Origin: Candidatus Altimarinota bacterium
Lineage (GTDB): Bacteria; Patescibacteriota; Gracilibacteria; UBA1369; LOWO2-01-FULL-3
Direction: 5' to 3'
DNA: 32,747 bases
NCBI GenBank assembly: GCA_016763975.1
Contig: JAESSS010000095.1
Location: 1 to 32,747, forward strand
The notes beneath the pieces are model-generated. The model made no database searches and had not been told where the DNA came from. It saw only the letters and a list, made by a program, of their open reading frames with translations. A program made the position numbers and the translations under genes. Positions 8,052-15,353 of this stretch are shown piece by piece. How positions within the stretch are numbered: the first letter of the stretch is position 1; the number at the start of each line of letters is the position of its first letter.

Positions 8052-8675
8052 ATGAGAAGCATTAACAAAGTAATTCTAATCGGAAACCTCACTCGTGACC
8101 CTGAGATGAGACAAACACCAAGTGGCCAAAACGTAACAACTTACGGACTAGCAACAAACCGTGACTGGACAACAAAAACTGGAGAAAAAAAGTCTTCAGC
8201 AGAATTCCACGAATGTGTAGCATGGGCAAAACTTGCAGAAATCTGCCAAAATCACCTTAAAAAAGGAATGCTAGTTTACGTTGAGGGTTACCTCAAAACT
8301 CGCTCTTGGGAAAGCCAAGAAGGTATCAAGAAATTCAAAACTGAAATCGTTGTTCAAGACATGATTATGCTTGAAAAGAAAAGTGACAAAGAATCAGGCA
8401 CTTACATGGAAGAATCAAGCACTGATGAAGATCATGGATTCTTCGGCAGTGACGATAGCAAAGGCGATGACAGCAAAGGCGACGATAGCAAAGGTGACGA
8501 CGACAGTGATGACGACGACACTACTACAACAGAAACTCCTGCTGAAACTCCAGAAACTACTCCTGAAGCAGCACCAACAGAAATTCCAACAGAAACTCCA
8601 GTTGAAACTCCAGTTGAAACTCCTGCAGAAACTCCTGAAGAAGACAACCCTATCGATAGGGACCTAGGGCTATAA
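8052..8675 (+). CDS. ssb: Single-stranded DNA-binding protein
   Basis: Residues 1 to about 112 are the OB fold of bacterial SSB: MRSINKVILIGNLTRDPEMR, then TYGLATNRDW, SAEFHECVAWAKLAEIC and VYVEGYLKTRSWE. SSB coats single-stranded DNA in replication and repair. The tail is unusual. It has three 15-bp DNA repeats encoding DDSKG units (8451-8495), then an acidic Asp run, then ETP-type repeats (about 158-200). The end reads PIDRDLGL and not the usual acidic tip ending in IPF. The gene sits between rpoB (18 nt) and rpoC (41 nt), which is not its usual place. It is probably co-transcribed with them. Confidence 0.93.
   Translation: MRSINKVILIGNLTRDPEMRQTPSGQNVTTYGLATNRDWTTKTGEKKSSAEFHECVAWAKLAEICQNHLKKGMLVYVEGYLKTRSWESQEGIKKFKTEIVVQDMIMLEKKSDKESGTYMEESSTDEDHGFFGSDDSKGDDSKGDDSKGDDDSDDDDTTTTETPAETPETTPEAAPTEIPTETPVETPVETPAETPEEDNPIDRDLGL
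8451..8495 (+). repeat. Three tandem 15-bp repeats in the ssb tail
   Basis: The units are GACGATAGCAAAGGC, GATGACAGCAAAGGC and GACGATAGCAAAGGT, each coding DDSKG in frame. A degenerate Asp/Ser run follows. Because the length is a multiple of three, expansion or loss of a unit would keep the reading frame. Confidence 0.85.
8648..8661. repeat. 14-bp perfect palindrome at the end of ssb
   Basis: CCCTATCGATAGGG is identical to its reverse complement. It lies in the last codons of ssb, 10 bases before a TATAAT (8671-8676) that overlaps the ssb stop. It could be a protein-binding site before rpoC, or chance. I see no matching -35. Confidence 0.4.
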
Positions 8676-8716
8676 TAAAAATTTCCCTAACTTGCTCATA
8701 ACCAACCAAACCAATT

Positions 8717-9574
8717 ATGTCTCACGAAAACCAAGGTAACAAAAACCTAAGAAAAGACAGATTTGATTCAATATCACTTTCTATCGCTTCCCCAGAAGAA
8801 ATCCTTTCATGGTCTCACGGTGAAGTAAAAAAACCAGAAACTATCAACTATCGTACACAAAAACCAGAACGTGACGGACTTTTCTGTGAAAAGATTTTCG
8901 GTCCAACTAAAAACTGGGAATGTTACTGTGGAAAATACAAAAGAATCAGATACAAAGGTGTAATTTGTGAAAAATGTGGAGTCGAAGTAACTCGCTCTTC
9001 AGTTCGTCGTGAAAGAATGGCCCATCTTAAACTAGCCGTTCCTGTAACTCACATCTGGTTCCTCCGCTCTACTCCAAGTAGAATCGGACTCCTTCTGGAC
9101 TTACCAATCAAAACTCTTGAACAAGTAGTTTATTTTGCTGCATACATGGTTTCAGAAGTTGACCAAGAATCGTTAGAAACCACCAAAGGACAAATTCTAG
9201 ATAACTACAAAGACAAACATAAAGAAATCAAAGCGGCCTTTAAAATTCAATCTCTCGAAATTGAAAAAATGGAAGACGGTAAATTAAAAGAAAAAGCGAC
9301 AATCGAACTCGAAGAAGAATATGCTTACAAAGTGGAAGAATTAGATTTCCAACACGCAGATTCAAAAGACCAACTCGAAAAACTAAAAATCGGACAAGTA
9401 TACTCAGAAATTGAGTACAGAAACATGTCTATGAAATTTGGTCACATTTTCAGCGCAGGAACAGGTGCCGAAATCATTCGCAATATCATTGCAAACATAA
9501 ACCTGCCAGAACTTATTGAAAAACTCCAAGAAGACGCTAAACGCACTTCAGGACAAAACATAAGAAAACTGTAA
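8717..9574 (+). CDS. rpoC: RNA polymerase beta' subunit, N-terminal part (frame broken near 9566)
   Basis: This is the clamp and zinc-binding start of beta'. SISLASPEEI-like [19 protein letters not shown] and [20 protein letters not shown] are family signatures. Cys69, Cys71, Cys84 and Cys87 form the CxC-x12-CxxC zinc site. [17 protein letters not shown] follows. The region about 150-260 is a coiled-coil-like Lys/Glu stretch. The frame ends at TAA 9572-9574 after SGQNIRKL. The expected continuation (K-R-I-K-L-V onward to [18 protein letters not shown]) is present in the -1 frame from about 9568, so one base appears to be missing. Confidence 0.92.
   Translation: MSHENQGNKNLRKDRFDSISLSIASPEEILSWSHGEVKKPETINYRTQKPERDGLFCEKIFGPTKNWECYCGKYKRIRYKGVICEKCGVEVTRSSVRRERMAHLKLAVPVTHIWFLRSTPSRIGLLLDLPIKTLEQVVYFAAYMVSEVDQESLETTKGQILDNYKDKHKEIKAAFKIQSLEIEKMEDGKLKEKATIELEEEYAYKVEELDFQHADSKDQLEKLKIGQVYSEIEYRNMSMKFGHIFSAGTGAEIIRNIIANINLPELIEKLQEDAKRTSGQNIRKL
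9563..9574 (+). other. rpoC: Frame discontinuity in rpoC (-1)
   Basis: The upstream frame reads ATA AGA AAA CTG TAA. The conserved continuation reads ACT GTA AAA AGA ATC AAA CTT from 9568, so adding one A to the run 9565-9568 joins the frames. A Lys tRNA on AAA could re-pair exactly after a -1 slip here, but the preceding AGA could not, so it is a poor slippery site. Confidence 0.85.
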
Positions 9575-9633
9575 AAAGAATCAAACTTGTTGGCAGCCTG
9601 ATCAAAGCAAACATCAAACCAGAATGGTTCATT

Positions 9634-12600
9634 ATGACTGTATTACCAGTTATCCCACCGGATCTTAGACCAATGGTACAACTCGACGGTGGACGTTTCG
9701 CAGCATCAGATCTGAATGACCTTTACAAACGTGTTATCAACCGCAACAACCGTCTTAAACGTCTAATGTCTATCGGTGCGCCAGAAGTTATCTGCAGAAA
9801 TGAAAAAAGAATGCTTCAAGAAGCAGTAGATACTCTATTAAACAATTCAGCACGCCAAGGAAAAACAGTATTCAACTCAGGAGACAAACGAAAACTACGT
9901 TCACTTTCTGACATGCTCAAAGGTAAACAAGGTCGTTTCAGACAGAATCTACTCGGTAAACGTGTAGATTACTCTGGTCGTTCTGTAATTATCATCGGAC
10001 CAAAACTAAAACTTCACCAATGTGGTGTTCCAAAATCAATGGCCCTTGAACTTTTCAAACCATTCATCATCGGACGCCTAATCAGAGGTGGTTTCGCTCA
10101 CAACATCAAGAACGCAGAAAAACTAATGAACGCAGGCAAAAAAGAAGTATGGGACATCCTAGAAGATGTAACAAAAGATCATTACGTACTACTAAATCGT
10201 GCACCAACTCTACACAGACTTGGTATCCAAGCTTTCCAACCTGTACTAATCGAAGGTAAAGCGATCCGCGTTCACCCACTAGTATGTGCGGCCTTCAATG
10301 CCGATTTCGATGGAGATCAAATGGCCATTCACGTACCACTTTCAAAAGCGGCACAAGAAGAAGCCAAAACTATCATGGTCTCAGCTCGTAACCTCCTCAA
10401 ACCATCAGCTGGTGAACCTATCGTTACACCAACACAAGATATGGTTCTGGGATGTTACTACCTGACAAAACTAGACGAAAAAGCAAAAGGAGCAGGAATG
10501 GCTTTCTCAAGTCTAAAAGAAGCTCTAATCGCCTACCAACTTGGTTACGTTCATCTTCAAGCGCCAGTCAAATGTCGTTACAAAGAAGAAATTCGTGAAA
10601 CTACAGTAGGACGTCTAATATTCAACGATTACATGCCAGAAGGACTCCCTTTCTACAACGAAACTACCAACAAAAAAGTACTTTCACGTATCGTTTCTGA
10701 ATCATACGAAGAATTAGGAATCAAAAGAACAGCTCAACTTGCTGACAATCTGAAAGAGTTAGGATTCCGCTTCGCAACAATCTCAGGAGTATCAATCGCT
10801 CAAGATGACATGGTCATTCCTGAAGCAAAAAACAAAATCATCGACGAAGCTTCTGAAGTTGTGAAAACCGTACAAAATCAATTCTGGAAAGGACTTATCA
10901 CTGATAATGAACGTTACAACCACACAATCAAAATTTGGGCCCAAGCAAAAGCTGACATCACCAAATGTATGATTAGTTCCATCGATCAAGACAACAACAT
11001 TTACTACATGATCGACTCTGGAGCCCGTGGTAACTGGGGACAAATTACTCAGATGTGCGGAATCAAAGGATTGGTAGCAAATCCGGCTGGTAAAACAATC
11101 GAGCTTCCAATTAAATCCAACCTAAAAGAAGGATTCTCCATTCTTGAATACTTCATCGCCACTCATGGTGGACGTAAAGGTAAATCAGATACAGCGCTTA
11201 AAACTGCTGAAGCTGGTTACCTAACTCGTCGTCTAGTGGATTCAAACCAAGATGTAGTAATCCGCGAATACGATTGTGGATGTGAAACAATGCACTCAAT
11301 CACTCGTGAAGAATCAGAAGTCATCGGTGAACAATTTGAAATCCGTATTTACGGACGAACTTTGGCCGAAGATCTTGCCAATCCAAAAACTGGTGAAATC
11401 ATCGCAGAAAAAGGCAACATCATCGAAAAGAAAACATTAAAAGAAATTGAAGAACAACAAGTTAACGCTGTAAACGTACGTTCAGTAATGACTTGTGAAG
11501 TAGAAGGTGGAATTTGTATCAAATGTTACGGAAAAGATCTCGGTACAAACAAAGAAGTACAAGTTGGTACAGCCGTAGGTATTATCGCCGCTCAAAGTAT
11601 CGGTGAGCCTGGTACACAGCTGACAATGCGTACCTTCCACATGGGTGGTGTAGCCGATGGAGCAGATATCACACAAGGTCTTACTCGTGTAGAAGAACTC
11701 TTCGAAGCACGTTCACCTAAACAACCTGCAATCATCTCAGATCTAGATGGTGTAGCTAAAATTACCCAAAAAGGGAAAATCACAACTGTCTCTGTTACAT
11801 CCCACGACCCTGTAGAGCTAGCACACACACTTCTAGCGGATCTACATCCAACAGTAGAAGTTGGTGACATTATCAAAGTAAAACAGGTTATAGCGAAAGC
11901 AGAAGCCCACAAAGGCTCTCTCAAAGCAGGAATGGATGGCATTGTTAAAGAAATCATCGGAAACGTAATTATCATCGTTTCTGAAGGTCCAATTACAAAA
12001 GATTACATTATACCTTACGGAAAGAATCTTGAGGTCAAAAACAAAGCCAAAGTGACAAAAGGACAAGCCCTTACAAATGGTCACCTAGACTTGAAACAAT
12101 TGATGGCATTAACCGACACATACACTGTACAAAAATACATCGTATCTGAAGTACAAACCATCTACGCTTCTCAAGGACAGTCAATCAATGATAAACACAT
12201 TGAAATCATCGCTAAACAAATGGTTTCAAAAATACGTATCATCGAAAGTGGAGACTCCAACTTCCTTCCAGGAGAAATAATCGACATCATCCATTTCAAC
12301 AACACAAACAAAGCCCTTAAAAAAGGCAAAAAGAAAGTTGCAATGGGAGAAAGATTACTCCTTGGACTAACCAGAATAGCCCTACACACAAATTCATGGC
12401 TATCAGCCGCTTCCTTCCAAGAAACAATCCGTGTATTGGTTGAAGCTTCTACAACAAACAAAATCGATAATCTAGAAGGTCTAAAAGAAAACGTTATCAT
12501 CGGTAAACTTATACCAGCTGGTGCAACCTTCCGCAGACTAAACCCAGAAATCGTAGCTCAAGTAGAAAAAATACATAAAAAAGAAAAACGCCTAGTCATC

Positions 12601-12645
12601 GAAGACCTAGACGAAGAAATTGAAGAAAAACTACCTTGCATTTAA
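9634..12645 (+). CDS. rpoC: RNA polymerase beta' subunit, main catalytic part
   Basis: This holds the active site of beta'. [20 protein letters not shown] at the start is a universal motif. [10 protein letters not shown] (codons around 10300) carries the three Asp that bind the catalytic Mg2+. [16 protein letters not shown] (around 11605-11650) is the trigger loop. A second zinc site is seen as DCGCET and [10 protein letters not shown]. Homology begins before the annotated ATG, at about 9568, so the ATG at 9634 is probably not a real start. The two parts together make about 1,309 aa. It ends with TAA overlapping an inverted repeat, and rpsL follows 45 nt later. Confidence 0.95.
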   Translation: MTVLPVIPPDLRPMVQLDGGRFAASDLNDLYKRVINRNNRLKRLMSIGAPEVICRNEKRMLQEAVDTLLNNSARQGKTVFNSGDKRKLRSLSDMLKGKQGRFRQNLLGKRVDYSGRSVIIIGPKLKLHQCGVPKSMALELFKPFIIGRLIRGGFAHNIKNAEKLMNAGKKEVWDILEDVTKDHYVLLNRAPTLHRLGIQAFQPVLIEGKAIRVHPLVCAAFNADFDGDQMAIHVPLSKAAQEEAKTIMVSARNLLKPSAGEPIVTPTQDMVLGCYYLTKLDEKAKGAGMAFSSLKEALIAYQLGYVHLQAPVKCRYKEEIRETTVGRLIFNDYMPEGLPFYNETTNKKVLSRIVSESYEELGIKRTAQLADNLKELGFRFATISGVSIAQDDMVIPEAKNKIIDEASEVVKTVQNQFWKGLITDNERYNHTIKIWAQAKADITKCMISSIDQDNNIYYMIDSGARGNWGQITQMCGIKGLVANPAGKTIELPIKSNLKEGFSILEYFIATHGGRKGKSDTALKTAEAGYLTRRLVDSNQDVVIREYDCGCETMHSITREESEVIGEQFEIRIYGRTLAEDLANPKTGEIIAEKGNIIEKKTLKEIEEQQVNAVNVRSVMTCEVEGGICIKCYGKDLGTNKEVQVGTAVGIIAAQSIGEPGTQLTMRTFHMGGVADGADITQGLTRVEELFEARSPKQPAIISDLDGVAKITQKGKITTVSVTSHDPVELAHTLLADLHPTVEVGDIIKVKQVIAKAEAHKGSLKAGMDGIVKEIIGNVIIIVSEGPITKDYIIPYGKNLEVKNKAKVTKGQALTNGHLDLKQLMALTDTYTVQKYIVSEVQTIYASQGQSINDKHIEIIAKQMVSKIRIIESGDSNFLPGEIIDIIHFNNTNKALKKGKKKVAMGERLLLGLTRIALHTNSWLSAASFQETIRVLVEASTTNKIDNLEGLKENVIIGKLIPAGATFRRLNPEIVAQVEKIHKKEKRLVIEDLDEEIEEKLPCI

Positions 12646-12663
12646 AGTGAATTTACTTTAAAT
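12640..12663. repeat. 9-bp inverted repeat at the rpoC stop
   Basis: ATTTAAAGT and ACTTTAAAT are perfect inverse copies separated by six bases, and they cover the rpoC stop codon. The stem is almost all A-T and no U-tract follows. It is therefore more like a binding site or a weak RNA hairpin before rpsL than a terminator. Confidence 0.45.
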
Positions 12664-12690
12664 TACGCCAGCAATTAACTATTGTAATAC

Positions 12691-13104
12691 ATGCCAACAG
12701 TAAACCAACTAATCAGAAAGGGACGCAAGAAGAGCATTGTCAAAAGCAAGTCTCCTGCCCTACAAGTGATTTTCAACAGCCTAAACAACCGCAGCCGCAG
12801 ACTTAGCTGCCCACAAAAACGTGGAGTTTGTATCAAGGTAGGAACTATGACACCACGTAAACCGAATTCGGCCCTACGTAAATACGCTAGAGTTAGGCTA
12901 ACTAATGGCATGGAAGTTAATGCATACATCGGTGGTGAAGGCCACAACCTCCAAGAACACTCAGTTGTAGTAATTCGTGGAGGTAAAGTAAAAGATTTGA
13001 GTGGAATGCGTTACCACATCGTTCGTGGTAGTCTCGACACTCAAGGTGTAAGCGACAGAAAACAAGGACGTTCTAAATACGGTACAAAAAAACCTAAAGC
13101 ATAA
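12691..13104 (+). CDS. rpsL: 30S ribosomal protein S12
   Basis: S12 lies at the decoding centre of the small subunit. At 137 aa it has the longer form with an insert after SPALQ, as in many Gram-positive bacteria. [20 protein letters not shown] and [20 protein letters not shown] are diagnostic. The loop reads TPRKPNS where most bacteria have TPKKPNS: Arg replaces the lysine known as Lys43 in Mycobacterium tuberculosis, where Lys-to-Arg gives streptomycin resistance. rpsG follows after 11 nt. No Shine-Dalgarno motif precedes the ATG. Confidence 0.97.
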   Translation: MPTVNQLIRKGRKKSIVKSKSPALQVIFNSLNNRSRRLSCPQKRGVCIKVGTMTPRKPNSALRKYARVRLTNGMEVNAYIGGEGHNLQEHSVVVIRGGKVKDLSGMRYHIVRGSLDTQGVSDRKQGRSKYGTKKPKA

Positions 13105-13115
13105 AAAATTTATAA

Positions 13116-13574
13116 ATGAGCACAAAACAATCACCAAAATTTGTTCCTGAAAAATCTTCTCCAATCCAAGAGAAATTTGTAAATTATCTAATGCTAGATG
13201 GTAAGAAAACAACAGCACGTCGTATTTTCAACGAAAGCCTCAAAATTATCAGCAAAAAAGTCGCTGGTGACCCAGACAAAGTATTCAAAGCCGCAATCGC
13301 CAATGTTAAGCCAAAACTAGAAGTTAAGGCTAAAAGAATCGGTGGTGCAGTATACCAAGTCCCTCGTGAAGTAGCTCCAGCTCGTCAAACAGCATTAGCC
13401 TTCAGATGGATCCTTAGTGCAGCTCGTGGCAAAAAAGGTTCTCCAATGGCTCAAAGACTAGCAAACGAACTAGTTGAAGCTTCAAACGAAGCTGGAACAG
13501 CCTACAAAAAGAAAGAAGATACTCACAGAATGGCACAAGCCAACAAAGCTTTCGCTCACCTCGCACGTTACTAA
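13116..13574 (+). CDS. rpsG: 30S ribosomal protein S7
   Basis: S7 nucleates assembly of the 30S head and contacts E-site tRNA. The 152-aa protein matches the family length. Visible hallmarks are FVNYLMLDGKKTTARRIFNE, VKPKLEVKAKRIGGAVYQVP and RQTALAFRWI. It forms a two-gene unit with rpsL. The normal next gene, fusA, is displaced by two inserted genes, each with its own promoter. ACTAAA/TTTAGT around the stop (13570-13586) could form a weak hairpin. Confidence 0.97.
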   Translation: MSTKQSPKFVPEKSSPIQEKFVNYLMLDGKKTTARRIFNESLKIISKKVAGDPDKVFKAAIANVKPKLEVKAKRIGGAVYQVPREVAPARQTALAFRWILSAARGKKGSPMAQRLANELVEASNEAGTAYKKKEDTHRMAQANKAFAHLARY

Positions 13575-13595
13575 ACCTACTTTAGTCGCAGCCCC

Positions 13596-13624
13596 TTGAG
13601 AAAAATGCTTATTTTTGCTATAAT
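13596..13624 (+). promoter_or_regulatory. Promoter of the M23-like gene
   Basis: TTGAGA (13596-13601), a 17-nt spacer and a perfect TATAAT (13619-13624). The start site is expected near 13631, leaving a G-free leader of about 17 nt before the ATG at 13648. Confidence 0.75.
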
Positions 13625-13647
13625 AATACGATTTATTAAAAACAAAA

Positions 13648-15297
13648 ATGACACTTTCAAGCGAACCAAAACCCCAGCAAAGTAGAGTCAAAGTAGAAAA
13701 ACTACAAACTGATCATATAGAGATTCAGGAAGTTATTGATCATGTCGACGGCAAAGCCGAAAACCTCTTCGACCTAAACACCCCACAAAGAGAACTTTAC
13801 TTCGAACACGGAGACAAATCAGTAAAAGACGAATACGCAGTCTTATTCAAAGCAAGACACGACGCAAACCGCAACGAAGTAAAAGAAGGAACTACAGACA
13901 CACTCAAGAATCCAGAAAAAATAGACTACAAAGCATTTACCTCAAAAGAAGCTGGAATAGAAATAAGCACAGGCCGCATCAGCTTCAAAGTAGCAGGAGT
14001 ACAACGAGACTTCCGCATCAGAAACGACGTAATTGCAAAAATAAAAGCAATTACAGCTTCAAAAATGACAAAAACAGCCAAAATAGCCGCTATCAAAAAA
14101 GTGGTTTATACAAAACTATATCAAATTATAGAACTCGACGGCTCAATCAAGAGCAACAAATGGCGAGTAGGTAACGGAAAACACGGTACAAAAGAATTCA
14201 CAAGCTCTTTCAACAGCTCCAACAAAACATTGTTAGCCGAAATAGCAAAATACGCAAAAATCAAAATACCAAAACCTGTTAAAGCTGAACCCGTCACTCC
14301 CCCACCAGCTCCAGAAGAACACGCACATCATGATGAACCTCCAACTCCTCCAGCTCCAGAAGAGCCTGAAGTTTCTGAAGAAGTTCCAGAGGAAAAACCG
14401 GTAGAAACATCCGAAACAACACCGGAAAACATCAAAGAAATCTTAAAGGCATTAAACTTTAAAAGAATAAAGAGCCTAAACAGCTCAAAGCTAAAAGAAT
14501 ATTTTGCAGTACTCAAAAAGGCCGTAACAGAGAAACAACTAAACAAATCAGCCATTCTCAAAGAAATTCTTCCTCGAAAAACAGCAGAAAGAGCAGCACT
14601 CGCCTGTACCGACCAATACCGCAACAAATTAATGCAAAAAATTAAACCAAATGCCCTAAAACACAAAAACGCCTACGGCAAAAGATGGTTAGCAGTGATA
14701 GAAGCAGCTGACCGCATTGGCCCAAACAAACTAAAACATCAAAAAGTCCTACTCTCCTATCTAAGAACATTCGGGAAAATAGACTTCAAAGCTAGATCCT
14801 ACATATTAGAAGACAAAAAAACAGGAAGCTTGGCCTCTCACGAAAAGCTCGCACACAGCCACGGAGCGCACAAGACAGCCATCGATGTCTTCTTTAAAGC
14901 ACGACACATCAAAAAAGAAGGAATGAGAGAAATTGGCCCAAACCTAACAGCTCATGCAGGAGGCCTAGTAGTCTCAGCAAACGGCAAATGGCAAGGCGGC
15001 GGCGAAAAACACGAATACGTAAAAGGAGGAATGAACACTCCAATCTCAGGAAATGGAGTCCTAATCCTTTCACTCAATGGCGAATATCATTACTACTCCC
15101 ACATGGATAGCGTCAAAGTCAAAGCCGGACAGATTATTTCCGCAGGCACAGTTATCGGAAAAGGTGGAAATACAGGAGTAGGTGCACGAAAAGGACGTGG
15201 AAGACACGTACATTACGAAGTCCACAAAGCAGAAGGCGAAAGATTGGTACACGTAGACAATTTAACACTACAAAAAAGGCTAGCAGACACACTCTAA
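13648..15297 (+). CDS. M23-type (LytM-like) peptidase domain protein
   Basis: A 549-aa protein. The C-terminal part, from about 403, matches the M23 metallopeptidase fold that cuts peptidoglycan peptides. Candidate zinc ligands are His408 and Asp413 (HKTAID) and His522 in HVHYEV, with His520 as the partner His. HYYSHM near 481-486, VKAGQIISAGTVIGKGG and NTGVGA are the other family motifs. The first motif is spaced H-x4-D where H-x3-D is usual, so activity is uncertain. Residues about 207-258 are a Pro/Glu linker. The 1-206 and 259-390 regions are basic, helical and unrecognised. No signal peptide or membrane helix is visible, so the export route is unclear. It lies inside the str region. Confidence 0.75.
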   Translation: MTLSSEPKPQQSRVKVEKLQTDHIEIQEVIDHVDGKAENLFDLNTPQRELYFEHGDKSVKDEYAVLFKARHDANRNEVKEGTTDTLKNPEKIDYKAFTSKEAGIEISTGRISFKVAGVQRDFRIRNDVIAKIKAITASKMTKTAKIAAIKKVVYTKLYQIIELDGSIKSNKWRVGNGKHGTKEFTSSFNSSNKTLLAEIAKYAKIKIPKPVKAEPVTPPPAPEEHAHHDEPPTPPAPEEPEVSEEVPEEKPVETSETTPENIKEILKALNFKRIKSLNSSKLKEYFAVLKKAVTEKQLNKSAILKEILPRKTAERAALACTDQYRNKLMQKIKPNALKHKNAYGKRWLAVIEAADRIGPNKLKHQKVLLSYLRTFGKIDFKARSYILEDKKTGSLASHEKLAHSHGAHKTAIDVFFKARHIKKEGMREIGPNLTAHAGGLVVSANGKWQGGGEKHEYVKGGMNTPISGNGVLILSLNGEYHYYSHMDSVKVKAGQIISAGTVIGKGGNTGVGARKGRGRHVHYEVHKAEGERLVHVDNLTLQKRLADTL

Positions 15298-15301
15298 CCC
15301 C

Positions 15302-15330
15302 TTGCTATTCAGGCGAGAACATTGTATAAT
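15302..15330 (+). promoter_or_regulatory. Promoter of the Lys-rich three-module gene
   Basis: TTGCTA (15302-15307), a 17-nt spacer and a perfect TATAAT (15325-15330), starting only five bases after the stop of the M23-like gene. The leader to the ATG at 15354 is about 17 nt and A-rich. Confidence 0.75.
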
Positions 15331-15353
15331 AAGAATAAATAAAAACAAAAACT

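Noticed and set aside
5560-9574. Canonical programmed -1 frameshift sites in rpoB and rpoC
   Set aside because: Neither site fits X-XXY-YYZ and no clear downstream pseudoknot is seen. Kept only as one open explanation.
12646-12690. A promoter for rpsL (TTTACT with TTAACT, or TATTGT at 12680)
   Set aside because: Boxes are weak, and TATTGT is too close to the ATG unless the mRNA is leaderless. Not strong enough to list.
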